Below the pieces are notes generated by a model that did no database searches, was not told the DNA's origin, and saw only the letters and a program-made list of their open reading frames with translations. From assembly GCF_003290025.1 (NCBI RefSeq), contig NZ_QNHG01000003.1:192497-256496 (forward strand): a stretch of DNA of 64,000 bases, given 5' to 3'. The stretch comes from Pseudogemmobacter bohemicus. GTDB taxonomy: Bacteria; Pseudomonadota; Alphaproteobacteria; Rhodobacterales; Rhodobacteraceae. The position numbers and the translations under genes were made by a program. Shown here one piece after another: positions 1 to 8,446 of the stretch (within the stretch, counting starts at the first letter, position 1; every line of letters begins with the position of its first letter).

Positions 1-394
1 AGCGGGTGCGCAAGGTGACCCCGTGCCCCGCCAGCCGCGCCAGCCATGCGCGCAAGAGCGGCGAGCCCTTCATCACCACCGGAAACACCCTCCCGGAAGA
101 GCCGGTAAACACCTCCTGGCCAAGGCCGCGGGCGAAATCCTTCACCGTTTCCGGTCCGAATTCCACCAGCATCTGCGCCAGCCAGTCGGGGGGCGTGTAA
201 TGGGCGGCAAAAGTGGCTGCGGGCTCGTCCTTTGTCAGGTTCAGCCCGGATTTTCCCGCCATCAGGAATTTGCGCGCGGGGCTGGGTTTCGCCTCGCAGA
301 TCACCACGCGCCGCCCGGCCAGCGCCAGCTCCTCCGCCGCCATCAGCCCGGCGGGGCCTGCCCCGATCACCAGGGCATCGGGTTGATCCTGCAT
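1..394 (-). CDS. HI0933/TIGR03862-like flavoprotein (NAD(P)/FAD-dependent oxidoreductase), C-terminus cut by window edge
   Basis: The first 131 residues of a minus-strand protein are visible, starting at the ATG at 392-394. The N-terminus reads MQDQPDALVIGAGPAGLMAA, a Rossmann FAD-binding GxGxxG motif (GAGPAG at about residues 11-16). It is followed by the signature ARKFLMAGKSGLNLT, typical of the HI0933/BaiN-like flavoproteins; the alphaproteobacterial subgroup is TIGR03862. These are cytoplasmic FAD proteins of poorly defined substrate. The gene is in the same direction as the iron-uptake operon but lies 97 bp beyond its last gene, so co-transcription is possible, not shown. The family is clear; the reaction is unknown. 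Confidence 0.85.
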   Translation of the reverse strand, partial: MQDQPDALVIGAGPAGLMAAEELALAGRRVVICEAKPSPARKFLMAGKSGLNLTKDEPAATFAAHYTPPDWLAQMLVEFGPETVKDFARGLGQEVFTGSSGRVFPVVMKGSPLLRAWLARLAGHGVTLRTR

Positions 395-491
395 CGGGCC
401 TGTCCCTGCGCTGTGCCGCTGTCACTCTTGCCCGCGAAAACGCCGGGGAGCAAGAAGGGCCGGGGAAGAAGGAGCGGGGAAGAAGGGTCTC

Positions 492-1535
492 TCAGCCCGC
501 CAGCGGAATCCGCGCCACCTGATCGGGCGCATCCGGGGTGCCGGTCTCGCCCTGTTTCACCGTGACATAAAGGACCCCACCCTGACCATCCAGTGCGAGG
601 CTGTTCGGGTGGCCCTGCAATGCGATCCGGTCTTTCAGCGCATAGCTCTCGCCCTCGAACAGGCTGACCGAGCCACTGCTGCGATCGGTGACGCAGATCA
701 GCTGCCGCCCCGCATCGTAAAGCACCGCCAGCGGGCCGGTGCCGGTCGGGAGCCGGGTGATTTCCTCCCCCGTTGCGGCCTCCAGGACCAGAAGCTGATT
801 GCCCGGCCCTTTGCGCTGATAGCCCGGCCGGTGCCGCGCCCAGAGCGTTTCAAAGAAGTCATGCCCCTGATCGGTCGCGAAAAGCCGGCCGCCCTGATGA
901 TCCAGCGCGAGGTTCATCAGCTGATCCCCCGCCGTGGCCCGGGTCGCGGTGATCTGCGGGCCACCAGTCTGTGGGCCCTGCGTTGCGACCGTGAACAGCT
1001 GCCCCTCGGCATTCGAGATAAAAAGCCGCCCCCGCGCCGGATCGGTCGCGATGCCGGTGGCGACAAAGCCGAAACCGGAGAGGCGGGTCTGCACCTCAAG
1101 GCTTGTGGTGTCGATCACGCAAAGCACGCTGTCTTCCATCGAATGGCAGGGCGCGTAAAGCAGCCCTGCCGCCGGATCGACGGCCAGTTCGCGGCAATGG
1201 AAGGGGAAGCCCTCGCGCCCATTGGCATCGACGCGCTTCTCAGTAAGCCGCACCTGGCCCAGCACCCGGCAGCGGCTGGTATCGGCGACGGTGATCGTCG
1301 CTTCGGTGGCGTCGCTGATGTAAAGCCGGTCCGCCGCATCATCCAGCACAAGGCCGAAGCCCCGCCCGGGCAGCGCGATCTCATCCAGCATGTCAAGCGT
1401 TTCGGGGTCGAGCTTCAGGATCCGCGCCGGATCCGCCGCCTCTCCCCGCCCGCCGGCCGAGGCCACAAACACCGCCCGCTGACGGGGCGAATAAACGATC
1501 TCGTAAATGCCTTGCGCGACAGGTTTTTGCAGCAT
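492..1535 (-). CDS. YncE-like seven-bladed beta-propeller protein linked to iron uptake
   Basis: A 347-aa protein made of repeated blade motifs such as IYEIVYSPRQRAVFVAS, GFGLVLDDAADRLYISDA and TGIATDPARGRLFISNAEG, as in the YncE/YVTN propeller family. YncE of E. coli is iron-regulated and periplasmic. Here I see no convincing signal peptide from this start, so location is uncertain. The ATG at 1535 was chosen because AAGGA lies 9 nt upstream. A longer GTG start at 1622, overlapping the upstream stop as GTGA, is possible but would add a low-complexity leader and read through a hairpin at 1581-1611. It is the last gene of the siderophore transport operon; the role is probably accessory and is inferred. 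Confidence 0.8.
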   Translation of the reverse strand: MLQKPVAQGIYEIVYSPRQRAVFVASAGGRGEAADPARILKLDPETLDMLDEIALPGRGFGLVLDDAADRLYISDATEATITVADTSRCRVLGQVRLTEKRVDANGREGFPFHCRELAVDPAAGLLYAPCHSMEDSVLCVIDTTSLEVQTRLSGFGFVATGIATDPARGRLFISNAEGQLFTVATQGPQTGGPQITATRATAGDQLMNLALDHQGGRLFATDQGHDFFETLWARHRPGYQRKGPGNQLLVLEAATGEEITRLPTGTGPLAVLYDAGRQLICVTDRSSGSVSLFEGESYALKDRIALQGHPNSLALDGQGGVLYVTVKQGETGTPDAPDQVARIPLAG

Positions 1536-1580
1536 TGGACCAGTTCCTTCGTCGGGAAGCGACAGCCGGGGTTTCGCAGC

Positions 1581-1611
1581 CCCGGGCGGCCATGGCAAGA
1601 GACCGCCCGGG
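1581..1611 (-). other. Intercistronic GC-rich hairpin between binding protein and YncE-like gene
   Basis: CCCGGGCGG at 1581-1589 pairs with CCGCCCGGG at 1603-1611 (9 bp stem, 13-nt loop). There is no T tract, so it is more likely an mRNA stabiliser or attenuator after the binding-protein gene than a full intrinsic terminator. Confidence 0.5.
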
Positions 1612-1618
1612 CTTGCGC

Positions 1619-2554
1619 TCACTCATAGCCCTTGCGGATATCGCTGATGATGATCTCAAGCGGTGTGATGCTGGCGGCGGTGGTGTACCAGGCCTCGGGA
1701 TCGACGAAGATCACCTTGCCTGCCTTCCAGGCGGCGGTCTCGCGCAAGAGCGGGTTTTCAATCGTGGCCGCATCCAGCACCGGGCGGCGTTCCATCACGG
1801 CGGTGCGGTCGATCACATAGATGATGTCGGGATTGACGGCCTGGATGAACTCGCTGGTGACAGGCTGGCCATGCAGCCCGGTCTCTGAGGCCTCATTCGC
1901 GGCTTTGACGCCAAAGGCATCAAAGACAAAGCCATAGCGTGAATGCAGCCCAAAGGCAGAAAAGCCGCCATTATTGTGCAAAACCAACAAGGCCCGTTCG
2001 GGTCGCGCTTCGGTCAGCGCGCGCAGTCCGGTGATCTTTGCCTCCAGCCCTGCAATTTCCGCCTGGGCCACGTCTTCCTTGCCGAAGATCCGGGCGAGGG
2101 TCAGGAAATGCTCTTTCACCACCCTGATATGGCCGGAGCTGCTGTCGCGGTAGTCGACATCGTAATGGATCACCGGGGCAAAGCTGCTCATCTCGGCGTA
2201 ATATTCGGCCTGAAGCGAGGTCATCAGGATCAGGTCGGGCTGCAGCGCATAAACCTTTTCGACATTGGGCTTCACGATCATGCCCACATCCGCCACCGCT
2301 GGATCATCGCGGTATTTAGCCAGGAAATGCGGCACGAAATCCCTGGCGGTGCCGATGACCGGCACGCCCAGCCGGTCAAGGAAGTCGAGCTCGTTCATAT
2401 CCAGCGCCACCACCCGTTCGGGCCGCTTTTCGATCACGGTGGTGCCAAGCGCATGCTCCACCGTGACCGGCGTTTCGGCGATGGCCGGAGGGGTAATGAA
2501 ACAGGTGGCTGCCAGCAGGATGAGCCAGCGGCCAAGGGGGGTGGAACGGGTCAT
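1619..2554 (-). CDS. Periplasmic ferric-siderophore-binding protein (FatB/CeuE/YclQ-like)
   Basis: A 311-aa class III substrate-binding protein of the iron-siderophore ABC systems. A Sec signal peptide is visible (hydrophobic LILLAATCFITPPAIA, probable cleavage after AIA), with no lipobox. The mature protein has PERVVALDMNELDFLDRLGV, the helical-backbone segment of these proteins, and the closing NPDIIYVIDR. The resemblance is to the catecholate/petrobactin-type FatB/CeuE/YclQ group; the exact ligand cannot be told from sequence. Its ATG overlaps the stop of the ATPase gene (2551-2554), so the transport operon is translationally coupled. Confidence 0.88.
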   Translation of the reverse strand: MTRSTPLGRWLILLAATCFITPPAIAETPVTVEHALGTTVIEKRPERVVALDMNELDFLDRLGVPVIGTARDFVPHFLAKYRDDPAVADVGMIVKPNVEKVYALQPDLILMTSLQAEYYAEMSSFAPVIHYDVDYRDSSSGHIRVVKEHFLTLARIFGKEDVAQAEIAGLEAKITGLRALTEARPERALLVLHNNGGFSAFGLHSRYGFVFDAFGVKAANEASETGLHGQPVTSEFIQAVNPDIIYVIDRTAVMERRPVLDAATIENPLLRETAAWKAGKVIFVDPEAWYTTAASITPLEIIISDIRKGYE

Positions 2555-3327
2555 CCCGCTTCTCCTTTCGGGGTGAAATAGTCGCAGATCCGCCCGTTCG
2601 GGCGGGGCAGAATCCGGAAATCCAGACCGTAGAGGTCTTGCAGATTGGCCTCGGTAACGACCTGATCCACGCTGCCCGAGGAATGCAGGCGACCGTGTTT
2701 CAGCGCGAGGATGTGATCGGCGCTGTTGGCGGCGAAATTGATGTCATGGATCACGGTGATCACGGTCCGGCCCTGATCCTCGCACAGGGCGCGGAGCGCG
2801 CGCATGATCCCGGCCGCATGGTGGATGTCGAGATTGTTCAGCGGCTCGTCCAGCAAAAGACAGGGCGTGGTCTGGGCGATTGTCATGGCGAGAAAGGCCA
2901 TCTGGCGCTGGCCGCCGCTCAGCTCGTCGATCAGCGCGCGCCGCAAGGGGCCAAGCGAGAGGAAGCCGATCGCCTCGTCAATCGCGCGGCGATCGGCGGC
3001 GTCGGGCCGGCTGCGGCTATAGGGAAAGCGGCCAAAGGCGACCAGGTCCTCGACCGTCAGCCGCAGATCGATGGCAGGGGACTGGCGCAGGGTGGCGACC
3101 TGGCGGGCAAAATCGCCTGGCGGGATCGCGGTGATGTCCTGGCCGCCAAGGGTGATCCGCCCGCCCGAGGGGGCGGCAAGCCGCGCCATCAGCATCAGCA
3201 GCGTGGATTTTCCCGCCCCGTTCGGGCCGATGATCGCGCTCAGCGTGCCGGCGGGGAAGGCGGTGCTCAGCCCGGACAGGACGCTGCGGGGGCCATGGTG
3301 GCGGGAAAGGTCGGTGACGGTGATCAT
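2551..3327 (-). CDS. Iron-siderophore ABC transporter ATPase (FecE/FatE-like)
   Basis: A 258-aa ABC ATPase with Walker A GPNGAGKST (about residues 32-40), Q-loop TLRQSP, signature LSGGQRQ, Walker B CLLLDEPLNNLD and H-loop VIHDINFA. The closest type is the FepC/FatE/YclP group that energises FecCD permeases. The ATG at 3327 gives a normal N-terminus (MITVTDLSRHHG). A TTG at 3348 inside the upstream gene's end is an alternative that would add seven residues. It works with the two permeases encoded just upstream in the operon. Confidence 0.92.
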   Translation of the reverse strand: MITVTDLSRHHGPRSVLSGLSTAFPAGTLSAIIGPNGAGKSTLLMLMARLAAPSGGRITLGGQDITAIPPGDFARQVATLRQSPAIDLRLTVEDLVAFGRFPYSRSRPDAADRRAIDEAIGFLSLGPLRRALIDELSGGQRQMAFLAMTIAQTTPCLLLDEPLNNLDIHHAAGIMRALRALCEDQGRTVITVIHDINFAANSADHILALKHGRLHSSGSVDQVVTEANLQDLYGLDFRILPRPNGRICDYFTPKGEAG

Positions 3328-3340
3328 GGCGGGGTCCGGT

Positions 3341-4327
3341 TCATGCAAAACTGCGGCGGCGCAATATCAGCGCCAGGAACCAGGCGCCGCAGATCAGGTT
3401 GACGAGGATGCCGGCGGTGGTGCGGTGGTCAAAGATCTGGCCCGCGATCAGCTCGGCCAGCAGGAGCAGCCCCACCGCCACCGCCGCGCCCAGCGGCAGG
3501 GTCAGGCGATGTCCTGGACCCGGCGCGATGGCGCGGGCGATATTGGCGACAAAGATGCCCATAAAGGCGGTGGGGCCGATCAGGCTGGCCGAAATCGCCA
3601 CCAGCACCGCCACCAGCGCCAGCAGCAGGCGCAGCTCGCGCGGGTGGTCGATGCCCAGCGAGATCGCCTGCTCCCGCCCGAGCGCCAGCACATCCAGCAC
3701 CGGCACGCGGCGCCACAAAAGCCCGGTGACCAGCGCCAGCATCAGCCCCGAGGATATCAGGCGCAGCGGCTCGGCCCGGTCAAAGGAGACCTGGGCAAAG
3801 CCCTGGAAGATCGCGAACTCGCCGGGGCTGATGCGCAACTGGATGAACTGGGTGAAGGTGGTGATCACCATGGTCAGCACGATGCCCACCAGCATCAGGA
3901 ACCAGACATCCCCCGCCGCCCGGCGAAACAGGGTCTGATCCAGCAGCAAAGACCAGGCCAGCATGGCCACCAGCGTGATCAGGATCGTGCCCTGGCCGCC
4001 GAGAAGGGCGAGGCTCCCGGTGCCAAGCGCCAGCACCAGCAGGGCCTGGGTCATCAGGCACACGGCCTCATATCCCATGACGGCGGGGGTCAGGATGCGG
4101 TTGCCGGCGAGGGTCTGGAAGGTGATCGAGGACAGCGCCACCGCGACGCCGCCGATCCCCATCGCGGCCAGTTTCATCAGCCGGCGCGGGATCACATAGC
4201 CGAAATCAAACCCCGACCCGGCCAGGACATAAAGCGCCGCCAGCAGCACAAGGCCCGCCGGCACCAGGATCAGAACGGCCAGCGGGTGCCGCCTGCCAGC
4301 GGCGGTTTCGGGGGGAAGGGGGCTCAT
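3341..4327 (-). CDS. FecCD-type iron-siderophore permease, second subunit (FatC/YclO-like)
   Basis: A 328-aa polytopic membrane protein with about nine hydrophobic segments and the FecCD features LALGREQAISLGID (the coupling region facing the ATPase) and SLIGPTAFMGIFVANIARAI. It forms the heterodimeric inner-membrane channel with the product of the upstream gene. Its ATG overlaps that gene's stop (ATGA at 4324-4327). The N-terminus is extended and polar before the first membrane helix. Confidence 0.9.
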   Translation of the reverse strand: MSPLPPETAAGRRHPLAVLILVPAGLVLLAALYVLAGSGFDFGYVIPRRLMKLAAMGIGGVAVALSSITFQTLAGNRILTPAVMGYEAVCLMTQALLVLALGTGSLALLGGQGTILITLVAMLAWSLLLDQTLFRRAAGDVWFLMLVGIVLTMVITTFTQFIQLRISPGEFAIFQGFAQVSFDRAEPLRLISSGLMLALVTGLLWRRVPVLDVLALGREQAISLGIDHPRELRLLLALVAVLVAISASLIGPTAFMGIFVANIARAIAPGPGHRLTLPLGAAVAVGLLLLAELIAGQIFDHRTTAGILVNLICGAWFLALILRRRSFA

Positions 4328-5268
4328 CTTCCTCTCCGCAGGATCAGGATCAGAAAGATCAGCCCGCCGATGCCGCCCGCCGTCAGCCCGACCGGCACCT
4401 CATAGGGCCAGATCACCACCCGCCCGATCAGGTCGCAGGCCAGGAGCAGCGTGGCCCCCCCGACCGCCACCAGCGGCAGGGTGCGCGCCAGGTTGTCGCC
4501 ATGGCGCAGCCGGATCAGATTGGGCACCACAAGGCCGATAAAGGGGATGGTTCCTGCGGCGATCACCGTTGCCGCCACCGTGGCAGAGACCAGCACCAGC
4601 CCAAGCGCCACCATGGCACCATAGCGCAGACCAAGGCTGGTCGCGGCCTCCTCTCCCATCCCGAGAATGGTAAAGCGATGGGCAAAGGCATAGGTGAGTG
4701 CGACGACGGGCAGGATCAGCCAGATGATCTCGTAATTGCCCTGCACGATCCGTGAGAAATCGCCCAGCATCCAGCCCTGCATGTCTTGCAGGATGTTATG
4801 CGACCAGGCGTAGAATTCGGCCAGCGCCCCCAGCACGGCGCCATAGATCAGTCCCGCCACCGGCACGAAAACCGTGTCGCGAAAGCGGATACGGCTGATG
4901 ATCACGACAAACACAAGACCCGCCACCAGGCAAAACACCATCGCCAGTGCCATGCGGCTGACCTGGCCCAGCCCCGGCGCCAGCGTGATCGCCATAAGGA
5001 TCCCCAGCTTTGCAGCCTCCAGCCCGCCGGTGGTGGCGGGTTCGACAAAGCGGTTCCTGAGGATCTGCTGCAAGATGATGCCGCAAACCGCCAGCCCGGC
5101 CCCGCAAAGCACCACCGCCGCCAGACGCGGCAACCGGCTGGCGGTCAGCGTAAGCCAGGCCTCCGGATTCAGCGCCCAAAGGCTGGCAAGGCTCATCCCG
5201 CTTACCCCGGTCAGGACCGAGGCAAGGCAGAGTGCGAGGAAGGTCAAAGGCAGCGCAAGACGCGTCAT
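4324..5268 (-). CDS. FecCD-type iron-siderophore permease, first subunit (FatD/YclN-like)
   Basis: A 314-aa FecCD permease. It begins MTRLALPLTFLALCLASVL and carries GMGEEAATSLGLRY (ATPase coupling loop) and AAGTIPFIGLVVPNLIRL near the C-terminus. The open frame extends about 99 codons further upstream, but that stretch is arginine/proline-rich and runs back into the receptor gene, so the ATG at 5268 is the real start. It pairs with the downstream permease. Confidence 0.9.
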   Translation of the reverse strand: MTRLALPLTFLALCLASVLTGVSGMSLASLWALNPEAWLTLTASRLPRLAAVVLCGAGLAVCGIILQQILRNRFVEPATTGGLEAAKLGILMAITLAPGLGQVSRMALAMVFCLVAGLVFVVIISRIRFRDTVFVPVAGLIYGAVLGALAEFYAWSHNILQDMQGWMLGDFSRIVQGNYEIIWLILPVVALTYAFAHRFTILGMGEEAATSLGLRYGAMVALGLVLVSATVAATVIAAGTIPFIGLVVPNLIRLRHGDNLARTLPLVAVGGATLLLACDLIGRVVIWPYEVPVGLTAGGIGGLIFLILILRRGR

Positions 5269-5300
5269 CAGATCAGGTCGGTGGCGGGGCGGATGAACGA

Positions 5301-5323
5301 GGCCCCCGCAGAGCCCGGGGGCC
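5301..5323 (-). other. Hairpin between TonB receptor and ABC genes
   Basis: GGCCCCCG (5301-5308) pairs with CGGGGGCC (5316-5323), with a 7-nt loop. It sits in the 88-bp gap between the receptor stop and the first permease. There is no clear T run. A likely role is differential expression, with more receptor than transporter from one transcript. Confidence 0.5.
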
Positions 5324-5356
5324 GCTGCGGAGGCGGTTTCTTCGGGGCTGGCCCGC

Positions 5357-7597
5357 TCAGAAATCGACCGAGGCCGAAAGGAGCACCGTGCGCGGCGCGC
5401 CGTAGCCGCCCGCCAGGTTGCCGCCGGCCCAATAGGCCTCATCGGTGATGTTTTGCACCGTGGCGCGGAGCGCCAGCGGGTTACCCCGCATCTCGGTCTC
5501 ATAGCGCGCGCCGATATCCAGCACGGTGAACGAGGGCAGCGAGAGCGTGTTGGTGTTGTTCGCATAGCGCTTGCCGGTATGGTTCACATTGGCGCTGAGC
5601 GTCAGACCCGGCAGCGAGGGCAGGTCATATTCCACCCCCAGCTTGGCCATGAAAGCGGGTGTTCCCGCCGCTGTCTTGCCGGTGGTGGCCGCCGTGCTGG
5701 CCTGGGTCACTTTGGCATCGGTATAAGAGATCCCGCCCAGCAGCCGCAGCCCGTCCTGGACTTCGCCGAACGCGTTCAGCTCGATGCCGCGATTGCGCTG
5801 CTCGCCATAGACACCATAGATCAGCGTCACCGGATCGAGATAGGCGCTTGGCTTTTCGATCTGGAACAGCGCGACCGTGGTGGTCAGGTTGCCCAGATCC
5901 CATTTCGCCCCGATCTCGACCTGCCTGGTCTGATAGGGCGGCAGCACCTCGCCCGCGTTCAGCGCGGTAGCGGGGGCAGTCTGACCGGCGCTCAGCCCCT
6001 CGATATAATTGCCGTAGAAGGAGAGCTGCTCGCTGGCCTTATACACAAAGGCGATGGCGGGCGAGGTCTTGCTGGAATCGTAACTGGCGGTCTGGCTGTA
6101 GACGCCCGCCGTGCTGATCGCGATGGTCGAGCTTTTCACCGTCTGATAGCGCAGACCGATGGTCACCTGCAGCCGGTCATCCATGAATTTCAGCGTATCC
6201 GACAGGCCGAGGCTGGTCAGCTTCAGGTTCAAAATCGAGGTCGGGCCGCTGGCGTCATAGGCGCTCAGGTCCGGGGCGAGGCCCCAGTCGGGATTGGCGA
6301 TACTGGTGACCGAGCTGACCCCGAACCGCCTGTCCTTGAAGGTGTTCGAGGAATCGTAGCTGGTTGCGGTCACCACCCAGTCATGGCCGACCTGGCCGGT
6401 GATGAAACTGCCCCGGATCCCCGCTTCGCCGGATTTCTGGGTGCCATCGCGTTTTGACCGCACACCGCTGACCGAAAGCGCACCCGCATTGCTGGTGATC
6501 TGGCTGGAGGTGATCAGCGCGTCATAGCCGCCCGATTTATGGCCATAGCTGGCCCAGGCGGTCACCGAATCCGACAGGTCGATTTCGCTGCGCAGGATGA
6601 CGGTCTCGGTCGAATTGGTGTTGAAGGCCCAGGGCGCGGCAAGGGTATTCGTTCCGTCGCGCGGATCGGGCAGCACGGTGACCGCCGCCCCGGCCGAGAC
6701 GCCGAAATAGTTGATACCCTTCATCTTCTCGCGGATATTGTAATAATCCAGCGAGACCCGGGCCCGCTCGCCGCGCCAGTCCAGCGCCAGCGAACCCATA
6801 GTCATTCCGTGTTTCTCGCCATCGACCGCCGTATCGCCATCGCGCGAGACCGCGTTGACCCGGACCCCCCATTCCTTATTCGCGCCAAAGCGGCGGCCGA
6901 TATCGGCATGAAGGCCGTAAAGGCTGTCTGAACTGTAGGTCGAGGTGAGGCGGGTCAGGGCCTCATCGCCTGCGCGCTTGGGTTGCAGCGCCACGGCACC
7001 GCCGACACTGCCGCCGGGCGGCATGCCGTAAAGGAAGGTGGAGGGGCCTTTCAGCACCTCGACCCGCTCGGCCATTTCGGTGGTGCCACGCATATTGGGC
7101 GCCATCCCGATCAGCCCGCCAAAGGTCAGATCATCGGCCGAGCTGGAAAAGCCGCGGATCGTATAGGTTTCAAAGATATTGCGCTTGTTCGGCACATAGA
7201 CCGAAGGATCGGTCGCACCGATCACCGCGCCAACATCCTGGGCCTCGCGGTTCTGCACATAATCTTCGGTATAGGCGACGGTGCTGTAAGGCGTATCCAG
7301 CACATCCTTATTGCCCAGCATCCCGACCGCGCTGCCCGATGCCACCTGGCCGCCGGCATAGGGCGCGGGCATGCTGCCGGCCTGCAGCACGATGGTGCCA
7401 AGTGAGACCGGCCCCTCTTTCTTCGCCGCCTCATCCTCTTCGGTGGTCTGGGCACCGGCGGGCAGACCCAGCAGGGGCACAAGGGCGAACCCGGTCAGCA
7501 TCGAGCTCAGCAGCAGCGTTCTGATGCCGGGCCGGAACCGGGGCGAAGGCGTAAGGGTGAGCCTGAAAGGCCCGCAATGCTGGTCGGGTTGGTTCAT
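5357..7597 (-). CDS. TonB-dependent siderophore receptor
   Basis: A 746-aa outer-membrane receptor. A long signal peptide contains TLLLSSMLTGFALVPLLG and ends near AGAQT. The mature N-terminus has a possible TonB box (LGTIVLQ). The plug domain follows, with TPYSTVAYTEDYVQ, YTIRGFSSSADD and VEVLKGPSTFLYGMPPGG, then a 22-strand-type barrel ending in the terminal aromatic LLSASVDF. It resembles FhuA/FpvA-type ferric-siderophore receptors; the ligand is unknown. The ATG at 7597 has AGGGA 8 nt upstream; an in-frame ATG at 7603 is too close to that site. It leads the minus-strand iron operon and is preceded by a strong palindrome (7615-7643). Confidence 0.93.
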   Translation of the reverse strand: MNQPDQHCGPFRLTLTPSPRFRPGIRTLLLSSMLTGFALVPLLGLPAGAQTTEEDEAAKKEGPVSLGTIVLQAGSMPAPYAGGQVASGSAVGMLGNKDVLDTPYSTVAYTEDYVQNREAQDVGAVIGATDPSVYVPNKRNIFETYTIRGFSSSADDLTFGGLIGMAPNMRGTTEMAERVEVLKGPSTFLYGMPPGGSVGGAVALQPKRAGDEALTRLTSTYSSDSLYGLHADIGRRFGANKEWGVRVNAVSRDGDTAVDGEKHGMTMGSLALDWRGERARVSLDYYNIREKMKGINYFGVSAGAAVTVLPDPRDGTNTLAAPWAFNTNSTETVILRSEIDLSDSVTAWASYGHKSGGYDALITSSQITSNAGALSVSGVRSKRDGTQKSGEAGIRGSFITGQVGHDWVVTATSYDSSNTFKDRRFGVSSVTSIANPDWGLAPDLSAYDASGPTSILNLKLTSLGLSDTLKFMDDRLQVTIGLRYQTVKSSTIAISTAGVYSQTASYDSSKTSPAIAFVYKASEQLSFYGNYIEGLSAGQTAPATALNAGEVLPPYQTRQVEIGAKWDLGNLTTTVALFQIEKPSAYLDPVTLIYGVYGEQRNRGIELNAFGEVQDGLRLLGGISYTDAKVTQASTAATTGKTAAGTPAFMAKLGVEYDLPSLPGLTLSANVNHTGKRYANNTNTLSLPSFTVLDIGARYETEMRGNPLALRATVQNITDEAYWAGGNLAGGYGAPRTVLLSASVDF

Positions 7598-7614
7598 GGT
7601 CATTGTCCCTGCGG

Positions 7615-7643
7615 TATTTAGTTGCATTATGCTAAACTAAATA
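7615..7643. promoter_or_regulatory. Palindromic operator candidate upstream of TonB receptor
   Basis: Arms TATTTAGTT (7615-7623) and AACTAAATA (7635-7643) are perfect inverted repeats around an 11-nt AT-rich core that itself contains GCATTATGC. The site lies 18 bp upstream of the receptor ATG. The TTTAG...CTAAA pattern is reminiscent of alphaproteobacterial Irr/iron control elements, but it could also bind the divergent TetR protein. Confidence 0.6.
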
Positions 7644-7692
7644 TGGTTTCAGGCCTATAAACCAATTGACAGAAACCGTCAACTTCTTGCGA

Positions 7693-7709
7693 CATCTTGC
7701 GACAAGATG
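7693..7709. promoter_or_regulatory. 17-bp palindrome upstream of tetR-like gene
   Basis: CATCTTG (7693-7699), CGA spacer, CAAGATG (7703-7709): a perfect 7-bp inverted repeat of the size normally bound by TetR-family dimers, 90 bp before the regulator's ATG. A looser TTGAC...GTCAA pair lies at 7666-7682. Autoregulation is an inference. Confidence 0.5.
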
Positions 7710-7798
7710 CCGAATTTATTGGATAAAATTAATAACATGCGCTACCTTCCCGATCAGGCCGCAGGGGCGGAAGATGCTTTGGATCAGAAAGGGAAGCC

Positions 7799-8425
7799 AT
7801 GAGTCTCAGCAATCCCCCGCCGGGGAAGGGCCGGCCCGCAACCATCACCCGCGACAGGATTGCCGATGCGGGCATTGCCATCGGGCTGAACGATCTGACG
7901 GTGGTGGGGGTCGCGGCGCGGCTGGGGGTCAGCCATATGGGGCTTTACAAACATGTGCGCGGCCTTGGCGAGTTGCGGACCCTGGTGGCCGAGGCGGCCT
8001 TTCTGCGCTGGGACTTCCCGCCGCCGGGGCCAGAAACGCCGCTGGCCACCTGGCTGTGGGATTTCGCGGACTCGATCTGGCGCCTCGTTGCGGCGCATCC
8101 GGGCATCGCGCCCTGGCTTTTGCGCGGCGACAGGATCACACGCGCGATGACGGAGAAAATCGTGGGGCATCAGGAAGATCTGGCCCGGATGCGCGGCCTC
8201 AGCTTTGCCCAGGCGCGCTGGCTGATGCTGACCATCGCCTTTCACTGTGTCGCGGTGGCCGATACTGTCTTGCCCGCGCGCGACCAGCCCGCCCCGGGCC
8301 CGGCGATCGACCCGGAACATCGTGACGGCATCCGGGCGCTGATCGCCGGTGCGCTGGCGATTCTGGACGAGATCACCAGCTTTCCCTATCCGTCCGAGGT
8401 CACCGACCGGGTCGGGGGGCGCTGA
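7799..8425 (+). CDS. TetR/AcrR-family transcriptional regulator
   Basis: A 208-aa protein with an N-terminal TetR helix-turn-helix (about residues 17-63): ITRDRIADAGIAIGLNDLTV, then VAARLGVSHMGLYKHVRG, where the recognition helix is clear. The C-terminal ligand/dimer domain is not diagnostic. It is divergent from the siderophore receptor operon across a 200-bp region holding two palindromes, so it probably controls that operon, itself, or both. RBS-like GGGAAG precedes the ATG. Confidence 0.88.
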   Translation: MSLSNPPPGKGRPATITRDRIADAGIAIGLNDLTVVGVAARLGVSHMGLYKHVRGLGELRTLVAEAAFLRWDFPPPGPETPLATWLWDFADSIWRLVAAHPGIAPWLLRGDRITRAMTEKIVGHQEDLARMRGLSFAQARWLMLTIAFHCVAVADTVLPARDQPAPGPAIDPEHRDGIRALIAGALAILDEITSFPYPSEVTDRVGGR

Positions 8426-8446
8426 ACCCGCCCCTCTCGCCCGCGT

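Noticed and set aside
1536-1622. GTG start at 1622 for the YncE-like gene
   Set aside because: It overlaps the upstream stop as GTGA, but the added leader is not protein-like and spans a hairpin. The ATG at 1535 has a good ribosome-binding site.
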